The notes beneath the pieces are model-generated. The model saw nothing but the letters and a program-made list of their open reading frames with translations. It was not told where the DNA came from and ran no database searches. Below are positions 1 to 20,055 of a stretch of DNA of 64,000 bases, in pieces. This DNA is from Dasyornis broadbenti. Taxonomy: Eukaryota; Chordata; Aves; Passeriformes; Dasyornithidae. How positions within the stretch are numbered: position 1 is the stretch's first letter; each line of letters begins with the position of its first letter. The position numbers and the translations under genes were made by a program. The stretch is from the NCBI GenBank assembly GCA_013397935.1, contig VZRN01005389.1, positions 588,664 through 652,663 of the forward strand, read 5' to 3'.

Positions 1-500
1 TGGCGGCTCGTCCCGGCAGGGCCGGTCCCGCTGCCCCGGGATGAACCGGGGAGGGCGGCGGCGGCGGGGCCGCGCTCGGGACCGGGGCCGGGTTTGGCGC
101 TGCCTCCCTGGGCTCCAGCGCAGCGCTCGCTGTGACTAAGCAGAGCTCCGCGGCGGAGTCGCTTCCCACCGCGGGAGGAAGAGGAGAGGCGGCTCCCCTC
201 CCCCTCGGCCTCAGTGCTCCATCGCCTACGGCCCGGGCCCGCGGAGAGGACGGGAGGGCGGGAGGAGCGGGATGGCTGCAGCTCCCGGCGATGCTGAAAA
301 CCGGCGGTTTCTGCACCAGCCGGCCGCGGGTCCCGGCATCGCTGTCCGAAAGACGCGTCCTGCGCCAGACATGTTGTCTGAGTCCCGTTCTCTGCCTCCG
401 CCGCCTTCCCGCCCGCCGTGGCCTGCCCACTCGATGCTGTCGCTGCCCGGGGACCAGCGCTGGCTGCTCCCGGCTACCCTGAGCCCCTCGCACACCCGGG
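1..500. promoter_or_regulatory. CpG-rich segment, possible MAP7D1 promoter or first exon
   Basis: The first 500 bases are very rich in C, G and CpG, unlike the following intron, which suggests a promoter island. It lies upstream of the first recognisable MAP7D1 exon, where the gene's leader would be expected. An ATG at 272 has G at -3 and +4 and opens a frame to 589, and a GT donor-like site sits at 500 (exon end 499). However, that frame shows no similarity to the MAP7D1 N-terminus, and its phase (0) does not fit the exon at 5361, which needs one carried base. I therefore cannot place the initiating MAP7D1 exon. It may be here in another frame or upstream of the window. Confidence 0.35.
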
Positions 501-3500
501 TGGGTCACTGGCTGCTCTACTGTGAGCACAGGATGGTGCTGAAGGAGCACGGGCAGTTTTGCACCATATCCTCTTTCAGGAACCATCCCTAACCTGTCCC
601 ATGTGGGTGACCTGCATGACTGGACCGCCCGGGCTGCTCCCTGCCTTGCCACCTAGAGAAGGTCGGAGCCACCAGCAAGGACAGAATTTCCCTCCAGGGA
701 TCAGGACCCACCATGGTTTGGGGCAGCCAGTGGCACTGGAGGCCAGGAACTCGTGAAGGGCAGCCAGGTCAGGGTGTGACCTGTGGAGCTGCCCAGGTAG
801 GCAGAGGGATGCAGTGGATAGAGGGATGAGGAGCGAGGCAGGGAACAGGCAGAGATCTGTTCTTATCCGGGTTTCCCCCAGCTTCTCCAGCCCTTCTCCC
901 TTGGCATGGCAGAGAGGGAGGGCGAGCTGGTTGCCCAACAGTGCCTGTGTTTGGGAGCAGCAGCTCAGGAGCTCTCCCAGCGCGGGAGCCACTGCTGCGA
1001 AACCGTCAGAGCAACGTGATGCGACGTGCAGAGCGGTGATGTGACAGTCCCGTGGTGCCATGTCCAAAATAGTTAGCACAGCTTTCGCTCCTTGGAGGGC
1101 TCTGAGCAGGGTTGGGCAGCCCCACAGGCAGCCTGCTGGCAACGGAGCTGGATCCTGCACGGCCCCAGCCCTGGTAGGTGCTGCATTTGTGTTGTGAGGC
1201 ACAGGACCTGTTTTTTGGGGATACTGACTTGTTCCCCAAGGGGCTGGATGCCATCAGGCGCAGAGCCCCATGCCCTGCCTTCCAGCCAGGTTTCTGTTTC
1301 CCAGCGTGATGCTAGCAGACAGATTTTTGGGAGCACGGCTGTCCTGGCTGCCCTGGATGCTGGCAGCACCACATGGGTCGCCCCAAGGACGGGGGCACCT
1401 CTTGTCGCCACTGCCAGCGTGCCCAGATGGATGGTGGGCAGGTGTTCCTTTGCCTGCCCTTGGGCTGTTTGGGGTTGTGCTGTGACCACAGCCACAGTTT
1501 GCTGTGGGGGTGCTTGGTGTAGCAGTAGTTCCAACTCTTTCCTCTGCGTGTGTTTTAAACCCTGGAAACCCCCTGGCTCTGGCCTCACTCTCGCCATGAG
1601 ATCCCAAGTTCCCCTTGTTGTTCTCGAGCTCGGTACGTCACTGCCGGCTCGACGGTGTTGCAGGAGCTCAGTGACCTCTGTACTGGCCCAGGGGCTGGTG
1701 CAGTTCCCCCATGGCTGCCCCCCATATCCCTATTCTGGAGCCTCGACAGGACACAGGCCCTGAGAAAGGGGGCTATATATGCCTCTTCCTCCTGCCTGAC
1801 ACCTGGTTCTGCCCTCCCAGGGGCCCTGCTGCCTGCCCCCTCTGTCCTCAGAGGCCTATCCCCCGAAGCAGAGCTGTGGGCAGTGGTGGGGCACCGTGGG
1901 CCAATGCCCAGCCTGCCCCAGCGCTGCCAGCTGTGTTTTCACTGGCTCCAAACTGGCTGGGAGAGGAGCCACTCATGGGTGACAGTGCTCATGTGCCTGG
2001 GGATAGGCTGCAGGTCACTGTCCCCATTGGGGACAGGGTGTCATTGCTGATGGCGGCTGCCAGGGTGGCACTGGCTACCCCCTAGGTGGGGGCTGCTAGC
2101 ATTGCCCGTGTCTCCCTGCCCAGGCATGTGAGCCAGCACTGAGGGTGCATGTCAGTGCTGTGCCTGCAGACAGGACATAGAAAGGACGTGTTGGAAATGC
2201 GGTGTGGATGTGCCAGGGATGTGTCAGGAACACTTGCTCACTGTCCCTGTCACCCAGGTGTGAGGGATACTGCAGTGCAGGGGAATCCCAGGAGCTGGGT
2301 GGGACAGGGCAGGGCTTAGCCCCAAGGCACATCTGAGTTGTGTTTGAGGTGGGGGTGGGATCAGGGGCAGCACTGGGGCTTGGAGCACTCCCAGGGCTTG
2401 GAGAATCCCAGTGCATCCCACAGTGCTCCGGTGGCCTCAGGTAGAGTGGACACAAGCATCCACAGAGCAATCCCTCTCCTGGGGCCACGGCTGCCTTCCT
2501 GCTCTGCACCAGGATCTGCTGGCAATGAGACACCCAGGGACCCATCCTGCCCATGGAGCTGCCATTGAGGCAGGGGAGGCAGCTGGGAACAGCTGTGCCA
2601 CAGAGGGCCCTCGGATGTATTGGGCACATGGGTGTCCTCACAGAATGTGGGGAGCAGTCCTGCAGGGCCAGCAGTGGCTTTTGGGGCTGGTCTCAGGGTC
2701 TGATCCTTGGCACAGCAGGGACTGGTGCAATGGCCAGGATGGCTGGGCACTGTGAAACCAGCCCCTTTGGGTGGCTTTGCAGTGGTCACTGATGACCTCC
2801 ACTGCATTATCGGCCCTGCTTTCCTCGCCCCCCAGGGCAGAGGTGGTGCCTGGTTGATGACCCCTGCCCCGCTGGGCGCTGCACGTGGAGCAGCCTGTGG
2901 CAGCCCTGGCTGTGCCATGAAGCGGGAACACGAGGATACTACGGAGCTGGGGGGAGCTGAGGTGACATCAGGCGGGTGCTCCCCCCCGTCGTTACGAGCA
3001 GTGCCCTGCAGGGGTGTTCGGCGGACAGTTAACGAGGGCCGCTGGTCCGAGCAGCGCCCCCGGGCCTCGATGTGCTCTCGCTTCACAGCACAGGGGATCT
3101 GCCTCCGCCTGGCTGAGCATCCCCGGCCATGTGCCGGCCAAGGAACCGCGCTGCGCCGGGCACTGCCGGGATCGAGGTGCCGCTGGTGCTTGGTGGCACG
3201 AGCACCGGTGCCAAAGGGACCCATGAGAGGAGCAGGTTGGGCTGAGTGATGCAGCATCGAGAGCAGCACCTTGCCCTGTGCTGGGCATGGCGCCGTCCCG
3301 GTGCCAGCAGTGGGGCCAGTGCCATGCAGGCTCACCCGGGCTGGGTGCTGCGGGGCAGCCGTGCCTGCATGTCTGGGGGGACGGGAGCTAATCCGTGCGG
3401 AATGCCCTGGCCGGGGGAGAGGGGACGCCCGCGCCGCCTGGGTGCAGGCAGCATTGGGTTTCAGGGCAGCTGCTGTGCTGGAGCAGCGACAGGGACAGAT

Positions 3501-5360
3501 GGCGGCAGGGCTGGCCCTGCCCCACATTGGGGGTCTTGGCCAGGCCTGGAGGTCTTGGCTGTGCCCACAGCCCTGCCCTGGCCACAGGTGCTGTTGTCTC
3601 TCTGGCCAGTGGGGCAGGGTAGATCCTGCCCGGGGCTCTGTGCCTAGGTGTGTGGGGTGGCAGGAGGCAACCACTGTCCCCTGCCAGTGCTCCCCACATG
3701 TCCAGGGCTCTGTGAGGTATTTCCATCTGCTTGGGGGATTGGCCTGGCCTTGATGCTTTCGCGTGGCCCTGTGGGCAGCACTTGGCTGTGCCACCACAGT
3801 GGTCCCAGGGTCACCCCTCACAGCTGGGACACAAGTGGTGACACTGCAGGTGCCATCCTGGGATCTGGCACCTAGGGACTGCCAAGACCTGCTGCCTGTG
3901 GGGAGGCAGAGCAGGGGACCCCCCCAGTCCCATCCGTCACTAGACTGATGGCTACCTCACAGGGCCCAGCGCTGGGGACATGGGATGTGCAGGATCGGGG
4001 CCAGGGGATGGGCCGGCTTCCTGCAGCAGAAAATACCCGGAAGGTCTGCGGGAGGGCCGGGGCTGGCTGTGTCCCCACAGAGTCCAGGGTGGGGGAACCC
4101 TGTTGGCACAACCCTGGCCTGGGGGGCTGCAGCAGCACCCCCAGCCCCTCCCTGGGGACCTTGGGTGTGCCCATGCTGTTAGTGCAGGGGCCTGACGATG
4201 CCTCTCTGGGTAGCCTGAGCTGACCCTGGCTCGGAGGACTCCAGCATGAGGTGAATGAGAAGCCATGGGGTGGGTGAGGAGCTGTGGGGTGGGTGAGCAG
4301 CGGCGCCGGCCATGTTTACAGAGCCCACACTTTGCCCCTCGCTGAGGGTTGTGGAGAGCTCTGCAAACACGGCTGAGCCAGCGCGTGACATCAGCTGGTG
4401 GTGGGTGCTGGTCACTGGGCTCCTGCCATCCCCCCCTGGAGCTGGGGCTCACTCTGCAGTGGTGCTCATGGGGCTGGAGGTCTGTGTCCTGGGATGGGGC
4501 TGGCACCATTCTGGGCAGGAGTGATGGTGCCGCTGCTGCGTGGGGGTCAGGGTTGGGATGCTGGCAAGTACTGAAGGGCTTGTTTGCAAAGGGCTGATAA
4601 TGGGGGTGGGGGAGTCACCATCGCTGTTGTCACCGTGGACACTCCTCTGGACACACTCCTCTCCACCGTGGACACAGCACTTCTACAGAGGGCACGTGCC
4701 GTGGCCTTGCCAGACTCTGGCACCGCGTTGGGGTGTGCTGAGGGCTCCCTTGGGGTGCCCGGGGGCTGACCAGAATGGGGGCAATCCCCCAGGCTGCCCC
4801 ACAGCCGGCCCCACGCGGGGAGGGGGCTGCGTCTGGCGGCCTCGTGTGCATTCCTGGGCCATGAGTTCATGGCTGCGGGTCTGTGGCGCGATGAGGGTCA
4901 CGGGCTGTCGTGGTGACGTCAGACCACGGCCCGCGCCCATCCTGCCTCCGGCTGAGCCGACAGTGCCACGGAAGCACTTGATGTCCTTGTCTCCCTAGGG
5001 AGAGCAGCAGGGGAACGTGTGGGTCTCTGTGCCTGTGGGGGGTCTCTGGCTCCATGTCCCCCCATGGCAGGGCCAGGTGGCAGCTGCCAGGGGATGAAGG
5101 GCAGCTTTGTGGCGGCAGTGCCTGGCGGAGCCCGGCTGTCCCTCTGTGCATTGTGTGCCTAGTGCCTGGCACCCGCTGCGGGTGCCCCCCAGAACTGGGG
5201 CAGCAGCAGCAGGGCTCAGGTGGGGTTCCGCTGCCCTCCCTGGCCTTGCTCCTAAGGCTGTATTTGGGGGGAGAGGGCTATGCCCCGCAAGGGCTGTGTT
5301 AAGGGGGAATGGGGCTTCCCCAGCTGAGTGACCATGTGTTCTGCTCTGTCCCTCTTGCAG
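501..5360 (+). other. Noncoding sequence, probably MAP7D1 first intron
   Basis: About 4.9 kb of GC-rich sequence ends in a good 3' splice site (polypyrimidine run then CAG at 5358-5360). Long open frames occur on both strands, including 486 codons on the minus strand at 2361-3821. They look like products of high GC with few stop codons, since none shows a recognisable domain. A short direct/inverted sequence (accgtggacac at about 4632 and 4665) makes a small tandem array. No exon, RNA gene or transposon could be recognised. Confidence 0.6.
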
Positions 5361-13641
<8,281 letters not shown>

Positions 13642-14150
13642 GGGCCTGGCCGATGTTCCCAGGGGCCACTGCCCGCGCCCTGACCCCGGCAGCCCACACA
13701 GACCCGTAGCTGTCGTCAGAACACGACCCTCGCTGCTCCTCCTGGGCTCCCGGGGGCTGTGGGACCCCGGCGGGGACGCCTGGCTCCTCTCTTTGTTCTT
13801 GTTTTTATTTCGTTTTGTTGGGTTTTTTATTTTAAATATGCACCTTATCAGACTGACAGCCCACCCTCGCAGCCTGCCGGAGCCACCCCAGACGTGTGGT
13901 GTAATGATGTAGTTATTTAACTCGCTGGGTACAACGTCTGTGAATACTGTAAATAGAGCCGGTCGGGCGTGGGGATGCTCTGGAGGGCCTGGGGCAGGAG
14001 GTCACAGTTCCCGGTCCCCACGTACCCCCGCATGTCCGTGTGTCCGGTGTCCCCGGGCCCGGCTGGCACCACGCTGCTCTGTGCCCTTGTGACAGTGTTA
14101 TGCATCCAGACAACCTTTGACAACAATTAAAAGTGGACAATGCCCTCGGC
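13642..14150 (+). terminator. MAP7D1: MAP7D1 3' UTR with ATTAAA poly(A) signal
   Basis: After the stop codon at 13639-13641 the sequence contains a T-rich stretch and no further open reading frame of note. ATTAAA at 14126-14131 is the best poly(A) signal, followed about 20 bases later by GT-rich sequence (tgcttctctgtgtctg), as expected for a cleavage site near 14150. The signal is the common variant rather than AATAAA. Confidence 0.75.
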
Positions 14151-14504
14151 GTGCTTCTCTGTGTCTGGGGAGGGGACTGGGCGGGTCCGTGGCCGCACCT
14201 CGGTGCTCCGCAGGGCAGGGCTGGGTGCTCTCCCGGCCCCTACAAGAGAAGGGCAGGTTCGCCCCGGTACCCGGGCTCGCCCCCGGAGCTCCCAGCGCTG
14301 CCCACTCCATCAGCTCCATCCCGGGGATGGGNGGCGGCCCCATCCGCCAGCAGGGCCCTGCCCCAGGGCTGCCTCTTCCCTCCCAGGCCCTCGGGAGAAG
14401 CACGTGGGACAAACCGGGTGCCCGGGGCCTGCACTGTTAGGGCTGGACGGGAGAGGCCCCGCAAGGCCACTTCGGCGAGGGCCGCGCCGCACCCTGGCCG
14501 GCTG

Positions 14505-14874
14505 CATGGCGGAAGAGGCCGGGCCGGGCCGGGCCAGGCCGAATTGGATGGACGCGCCCCATCCCCGCCGTCACCGTCCCCACCCCCACCGCCATTTCCC
14601 GCCCGCGGTGCCACACCCCGCCGGAAAAGCTGCGCGCACTGCCGCGCCANNCGCTGCCGCGCCAGGGGCGGAGGCGGAAGTGACGTGCAGTGCGCTCGAC
14701 GCCCGTCGGGAGCCGTAGTGCGGCTGCACAGATGGGCAGGGTGCGTGTTCAGCGGGCCGAACTACGGCTCCCGGCGGCCCCCCGGGAGGGCAGAGCGCGC
14801 GCGCGGACCGGAAGTGCGTGAGGTGGAGGCGGAGGGGGCGCTTGGTGCGGAGGGGCCGCGGCTAAGCGGCGCCG
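14505..14874 (+). promoter_or_regulatory. THRAP3: THRAP3 CpG-island promoter and first exon
   Basis: Dense CpG sequence holds a composite ETS/CRE-like element cggaagtgacgtg (14675-14687), an inverted pair of ZNF143-like motifs (14708-14772), and a second ETS-like site accggaagtgcg (14807-14818). A strong donor, ccg|gtgagt, closes a leader exon at 14874. There is no TATA box. This arrangement is typical of a housekeeping promoter. The next gene in this orientation is THRAP3, with its start codon at 27672, so this is most likely its promoter and noncoding exon 1. The exact start site is not visible. Confidence 0.75.
14708..14772. promoter_or_regulatory. Inverted pair of ZNF143/THAP11-like motifs
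   Basis: gggagccgtagt (14708-14719) and actacggctccc (14761-14772) are perfect reverse complements. Both fit the outline of the ZNF143/THAP11 promoter motif (ACTAC, a two- to three-base spacer, TCCC), with centres 53 bp apart. Binding is inferred from motif similarity. Confidence 0.55.
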
Positions 14875-15864
14875 GTGAGTGCAGGGGCGAGGGGGGTGGT
14901 CCGCAGGGTCCCTGCTCCGCCCCGCCCGCCGCCACCGGGAGCCTTCCTTACCCCTCCCTCCCCCCCGGGCCCTTCGCGGCCTCCTCTCCCCGGCTCTGCC
15001 CACTCCCCCCTCCCGTTTATCCTGGGCCTCACCGCGGCGCTGCATCCCCCCTTTCCCAGTGTCGTGGCCCCTCATGTCCTCGGGCGAGGCTCGTTCGCGG
15101 CTCCCGGGAGCGCTCTAGCCCGGCCACAGTGCACCTCGTGGTGGGCCTGGGCCCGGCTAGGCCTTGGCGCCTCCTCGCGGCCCTGGGGCCAGTTGGGCCC
15201 GCCCGAGCCTTTCCCGGGGCCACTCGTGTTCCGCTGTGGTCTTTGCAGACTGTTCCTCTGTCCTAATTCCGGAGATCCCCGTACTCGGCCCGCGCTTCTG
15301 GGCCGCGCCACCGGAGGTTCCCCCCCGCTTCTGTCTGTCCCTTAGGTCCCATCCAGGTGTCCGGGGCTCCGCGTGGTGCTGCAGCTCGGGAGGCGCTGCC
15401 GGGGCCACCGAGGGAGGCGGGCGGGGCCGGGTCTGCGGGAGCGTCAGCTCGGGGAGGCCGCAGCGGTGACCCCACGTCCCAGCCCCCGCGGGTGTGTGGC
15501 TCCCGCAGGGTCGTACGCCGGCGCTCAGCACCGCCCGCTTCCCGGTGCAGCAGGGAAGGATTTGTGCACTCGCATTGCCTGCTCTGCATCTTGCTTAAAT
15601 TAAGTTTGGCTGAACTTCAGGCGGTGTGGCAGAAGGGGTGTTGCAGTGGCTCAGACACGTGTGAAGCTTGAGTCTTCATTTTACTCGGGCTGATAAGGGC
15701 TTTTTCCGCTCGTTCGTGTTATGTTGGGGAGATGAACGTGTTTGAAGTTTCTACAAATGTATTTCAAAGCCTACCCAAAGTGATTGTCACTGTGTTTCCT
15801 CCTGGATGAGTTTCTGGGTGTTTGTGTGGAAAGTGACATGATAAGTCCGAAATGAGTAGTGCTT

Positions 15865-16140
15865 CATAGAATCACAGAATCATGGAGTGGTTTGGGTTGG
15901 AAGGGACCATAAAACTCATCCGGTCCCACTCCCTGCCGTGGGTAGGAATAGCTTCCACTATCCCAGGTTGTTCCAAGCCCCATCCAACCTTGGACACTTC
16001 CAGGGATGAGGCAGCTACAGCTGGGCTAGGACCTCACCACTCTCACAGGGAGGAATTTCTCCCTAATCTCTGATCTAAACCCACTTCCAGTGTGAAGCCG
16101 TTCCCTGTGTCCTGCTTTGGGAGGAGCAGGTGAACTTGTG
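15865..16140 (-). mobile_element. CR1 LINE 3' fragment (minus)
   Basis: The segment opens with catagaatcacagaatcatg followed by a tggtttgggttggaagggacc-type sequence, the reverse complement of the avian CR1 3' end. It continues through the typical ccatccaaccttggacacttccaggg and cagtgtgaagcc blocks. Only the 3' end of the element is present, as is usual for 5'-truncated CR1 copies. It lies in the THRAP3 leader intron. Confidence 0.9.
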
Positions 16141-17326
16141 TATGTGGTGTGTATGCAACAGCATCCTCTCAGGACCTGTCAGAGGTGGGGGACTCCTTCA
16201 TTTTTATGTGTACAATGATGTGCCATGTGCTGTGGCACAATAAGAGATCTGTTCCTTGAAATAAGCAATTTAAAACGATTTGGAAGATTTTCTGGGTTGT
16301 CTTGTAGCTGGTGGTGAAAGAGAGGAGCCTTTATTGCTGCAGCAGCGCAGAGGCTGCAGGGTCACATCAGCAAATGGACGTTTAAAGGCTGCTTTTCCTG
16401 AGAGTACAATTAGATCATCCAGTTACTCTCTGGAAGGACTCCTGAGAATTCCCTCTCATGGGGAGTGAGGGCAGATGCTGTGTCAGTGCTGATGGCGTGT
16501 GACATTTCAGGTGGGTTTTACTGTGCCCTTGGTGGGTGCCAGGCAGAGAGAGCTGCTCCCAGGTATTGGGTGTCATAACCTTGGCTCCACTCACTCAAAA
16601 GGTGTTCCAAAGCTTTACTGCTCAGATTCCCTCAAAAGGGAGTCAGTTGTAGGCACAGGAAAGCAAGTGCTCAGACTCACCAGTGCCTTCTCCTAGATCT
16701 TCCATGGTTCCTCTGTGTCCTGCTCTAGAACTTCACAGGTGCCCAGCATGGAGCGAGGAAATGGCTGGCTTTGTGACCTTTCATAAGAGTTGCACAATCT
16801 CACAGCAGATGAGAGGACAAAAAAAGTCAGTTACTGTAGAAAGCTTTTGCAAATGTACATTTTTGTGTCATAGGATCCTCTGGAGGGTCCATGGCCTTGT
16901 GATTTTTGTCTAACATTTCTTTGGGTGCTGCTACATATTTTTGATTTGCGTCCTCCCTTCTGGGAATTATAGTTCTTTCTTCAGCAGGAACAGGGAGGAC
17001 AAATAAGAACTCAATTTGAACAGTTACCTCCAATGTCCTTAGGAAGGTGAAGGTTGGGAATGCTGCTCCTGAGGCAGTGCTTCAGTGGATGGGCCTTGGT
17101 GTCTGTTTCACATGAGAGCGTGCGATTTGGAAATGCTACAGTCTGGTCACTGGGGGTTGCAGAGTTCTGGGATCTGAACCCTCCCCCTCCAGCAGGGGGT
17201 CCTGTCCCTGGGATGAGGGAGGCGCAGGGCAGCCGAGGCCTTGCTGCCCCTTATCTCATTTTCACATCCTTTTTGTCCAGAGTTCCAAAGGGGAAAACTT
17301 TTACCTGCCAGTTTATTGTAGAGGGT

Positions 17327-17480
17327 TGTCAGGTGCTGGAAGGGGCTGCCCAGGGAGGTTTGGAGTCCCCATCCCTGGAAGTGTCCAAGGAGCACCTGGA
17401 TGTGGCACTCAGTGCTCTGGGCTGGGTGACAAGGTGGGGATTGGTCACAGGCTGGACCAATGATTCTGTAAAGAAACGAC
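17327..17480 (+). mobile_element. CR1 LINE 3' fragment (plus)
   Basis: The blocks ctggaaggggctgcccaggg, ggatgtggcactcagtgctc and a ggctggaccaatgattct-like end are the forward orientation of the CR1 3' region. It is moderately diverged and 5'-truncated. Confidence 0.85.
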
Positions 17481-18214
17481 CTGGCCCTGGGAAGGAGGTG
17501 CCTTTCCAAGATACTGTAAAGCCTGGGAGCAGTGGCAGCTCTGGCTGCAGCCGCGTGTTTGCCCGGGCCGTGTTGGCAGCAGCAGGTGCAGGCAGCGATA
17601 GATCCCTGCCCATGTTCTTTGTTTGCAGGAGTTCTGCCTGTGTTTCTGCTGAGTTACACACTGGTGACTTCCTGCTATTTTCCATCCTTCCTAATTCCCT
17701 GCCTGTCTTTGAGCTCTGTGTCTCTGGAAAACATAGTTCTGCTGTCAGTGCTTCAGTGAGTGCTGTCTGGGAAGAGGCTTCCCTGGACACCGGGGTTTTG
17801 GAGCAGCCGTATGCCCTGACCTTAACTTCACTTCTAATGCTTTCTCATGGAAGTAAGACTTGGTCATGTGTATTGTAAATAAAATGGGTGTTCTGCTGTT
17901 GGGGTTATGATATATCATTTAGCTGTCTGCTGCTTTCTCCAGCTCATTTAAGTCAGGAGGTGTGTAAAGTATTAAAGAAAACAGTCATTTGGGTCAGGCC
18001 AGGCCTGTGGGCTCATAGTGAGGTGTTTGAGGCTGCAGGAGAGCAGCCTCACTTTCTGACATGAACACTTTCTGACCTGAGTGTTGCTATTAGAAAACAA
18101 AAATGTTACGGTTAGAAAACACCAGGATATAGAATAAATGATAATCCATACACATCAGCAGATCTAAATTTGGTTTACCTGCTCCCACTTTCTCTGCTGT
18201 TAAAGAAATATTGC

Positions 18215-18295
18215 TTTGGGAGGCCTAGGGAGTGCTAAGCTGGACTGGATAAGCCTGAGGATGCTTTTCATTGTAAGGCTATGATGTTCCCTAGT
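18215..18295 (+). mobile_element. Old, diverged CR1-like fragment
   Basis: ctggactggataagcctgagg followed by a gtaaggctatgatg end resembles the last 70 bases of CR1 (ggactagatgacc ... aatcctatgattc). Divergence is high, so this is tentative. Confidence 0.35.
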
Positions 18296-19996
18296 TGTAT
18301 CTCTGAAGGAATAGAGTGGTTTTGCCAGAAGTTTGAGTATTTTGTAGCTCACTTGGCTTTGTCTTTGTGAAACGACAGTTTGTCATGGTGGAACTCGTTA
18401 ATTGTTTTAGCAGCCACAGAGCCATTGAACTTTTTCTCCATTTCTGGAAAAGTTCACAGTATCCTGAGCTGTGTTTAATGGCTGCATGTGCCTGGGCAGG
18501 AACGTGGGTTTAGGTCGTGTGGTTTCCTCTGAATTGTGGCAGTACAGGGAGTTCTTTGGTGAGGCAGGAGTTTCAGGATATTTAGCCACACAGTTCAGGC
18601 CATGGGCGTTGGAAGAGAGGGGAATGGTGGTGGTGGTTGCTGAAGCTGTTCTGGTTCCCCAGGAAGCTTGTGCCAGGTGATGGTGCCATGCTGTGTGACA
18701 GCTACCGGTGGCAGTGAGGCTGTGCTGATGCCCCTTGAGCTGCTCCTGTTCCTGGGCACGGTATTCCCTGTGCTGGACGGGTCTGGGACAAGGCTTAAAC
18801 TGCTCTGTGGGGTTCTGTAGTGGGTACCAAGATCAGGAAGTTGTTACGTTTGGCCCTAGCAGCTCATCAGGTCTTTGTTCCCGCTGGAGCCAGGCCGAAG
18901 TGGTGTCTGGGAAGGAGCCGGTGCCATTTTGTTTCCGGATGACAGGCTGGGTGTGTGGGTCTGGTGTCTCCTACCGTAAAGGAAACATCCTTCCTCTCCT
19001 CACAGAGAAACTGTGTTAGCAGAGGCTGAGCGTTGAGGGAGTCACTGCTGGGAGATTGGAGAAGTTAAGAGTTCTTGCTTAATTTAGCTTTATCATGTCA
19101 GAGCTATGAATAGTGAAATCACGGGATCACATTTCATGCCAGCTGGGAATGGTGTTTGCGCTGCCTCACTCCATGGTAACCGGAAGCTGCCGGGCCATTA
19201 AAAAAAAGTGAATCTAATGGCACACAGAGATGGCATCCGGCTGCACTGGGGGTTGTTTCCCAGCCAAGGAGGGGTTTTCTGTCCATGCCCTTTCTCCTGT
19301 CACACGTGAACCCAGTTTGTACCTGTCTGGTGTCCGAGAATGAGGCCTGTGCACGTGCCTGCTTGCGGCTCCAGTGATCCCAGAGCAAGTGCCCTGCTCA
19401 CAATTTCACCTCCACATTCATCACCCGGCCATTTTTAGCCTGCCGTGATTTACAGGGTGAGGTGGGTGTGCAAACCCCAAAGAGCCCTCACTGGGGCTGC
19501 TGGGTGCTGAGCTGGCTCGGCCAGCCACTGCTCTTGCTGCTGCCTTGGGTCGTTCCTGCCTTCAGCTGAGTGAAAGCAGCAGAGGAGAGCGGAGCAGGGA
19601 GCCCACCAGGAGTGTCAGCTCTGGGAGCCCTGAAGGTGATGGGAGAGTGTGGGGTGTTAGGCAGGAATTCTGTCCTCCAGGCAGTGAGGCTCAGCTTTAA
19701 GGATGTTAACTAACCTGTGCCTTAGTAGGGGGTTGGACATGTGATACCAGGTGGCAACATGTACATTGTAAGTTACACCTGAAATAATTACAGATACTGC
19801 TCCTGTGGTGGGTGGGTGAGGTTGGTTTCCCAAGTTGAGACCTGTGTGTGCACTGTCTGATTAGATGAGGTTATTTTGGCAGCCTTTTCTTGCTGGGAAA
19901 CGGTGCTGGGATGAATCCTTTCCTATGCTGCTAAAATAGGAGGATTTGCCAGTGTCTGGTTTGGTTTAAATTTGATTTTTCCCTTTTTTCACTTAG

Positions 19997-20055
19997 GTCA
20001 ATCGCTTCTGAAAAAGCAGTGTTTAGAACCAGAATTGATGGGACACTTGTACAAG
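19997..20055 (+). other. THRAP3: Probable THRAP3 noncoding leader exon 2
   Basis: A 59-base segment is bounded by a strong acceptor (T-rich run, then acttag at 19991-19996) and a good donor (aag|gtatgt at 20056). It lies between the promoter exon and the exon with the start codon, where the human gene also has untranslated leader exons. It contains an ATG (20037-20039) whose frame would depend on the splice. No transcript data are available here, so exon status rests on splice-site quality and position. Confidence 0.5.

Larger units (their letters stand above)
14875..19996 (+). other. THRAP3: THRAP3 first intron (left part)
   Basis: GC-rich at the start, becoming AT-richer, with three CR1 fragments listed separately. 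It holds no recognisable coding exon. Short open frames on both strands carry no domains. An AATAAA near 17877 follows a short open frame at 17054-17878, but no gene structure supports it. Confidence 0.6.

Noticed and set aside
272..589. Short open frame with a good start context in the first CpG-rich block
   Set aside because: No similarity to the MAP7D1 N-terminus, and its donor phase does not join the exon at 5361, so it was not called as a gene.
2361..3821. 486-codon open frame on the minus strand upstream of MAP7D1
   Set aside because: It lies in GC-rich intron where stop codons are rare, overlaps open frames on other frames, and has no recognisable domain, periodicity or family similarity.
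17054..17878. 274-codon open frame followed by AATAAA
   Set aside because: Part of it is a CR1 fragment, no domain is visible, and no splice or promoter evidence supports a gene.
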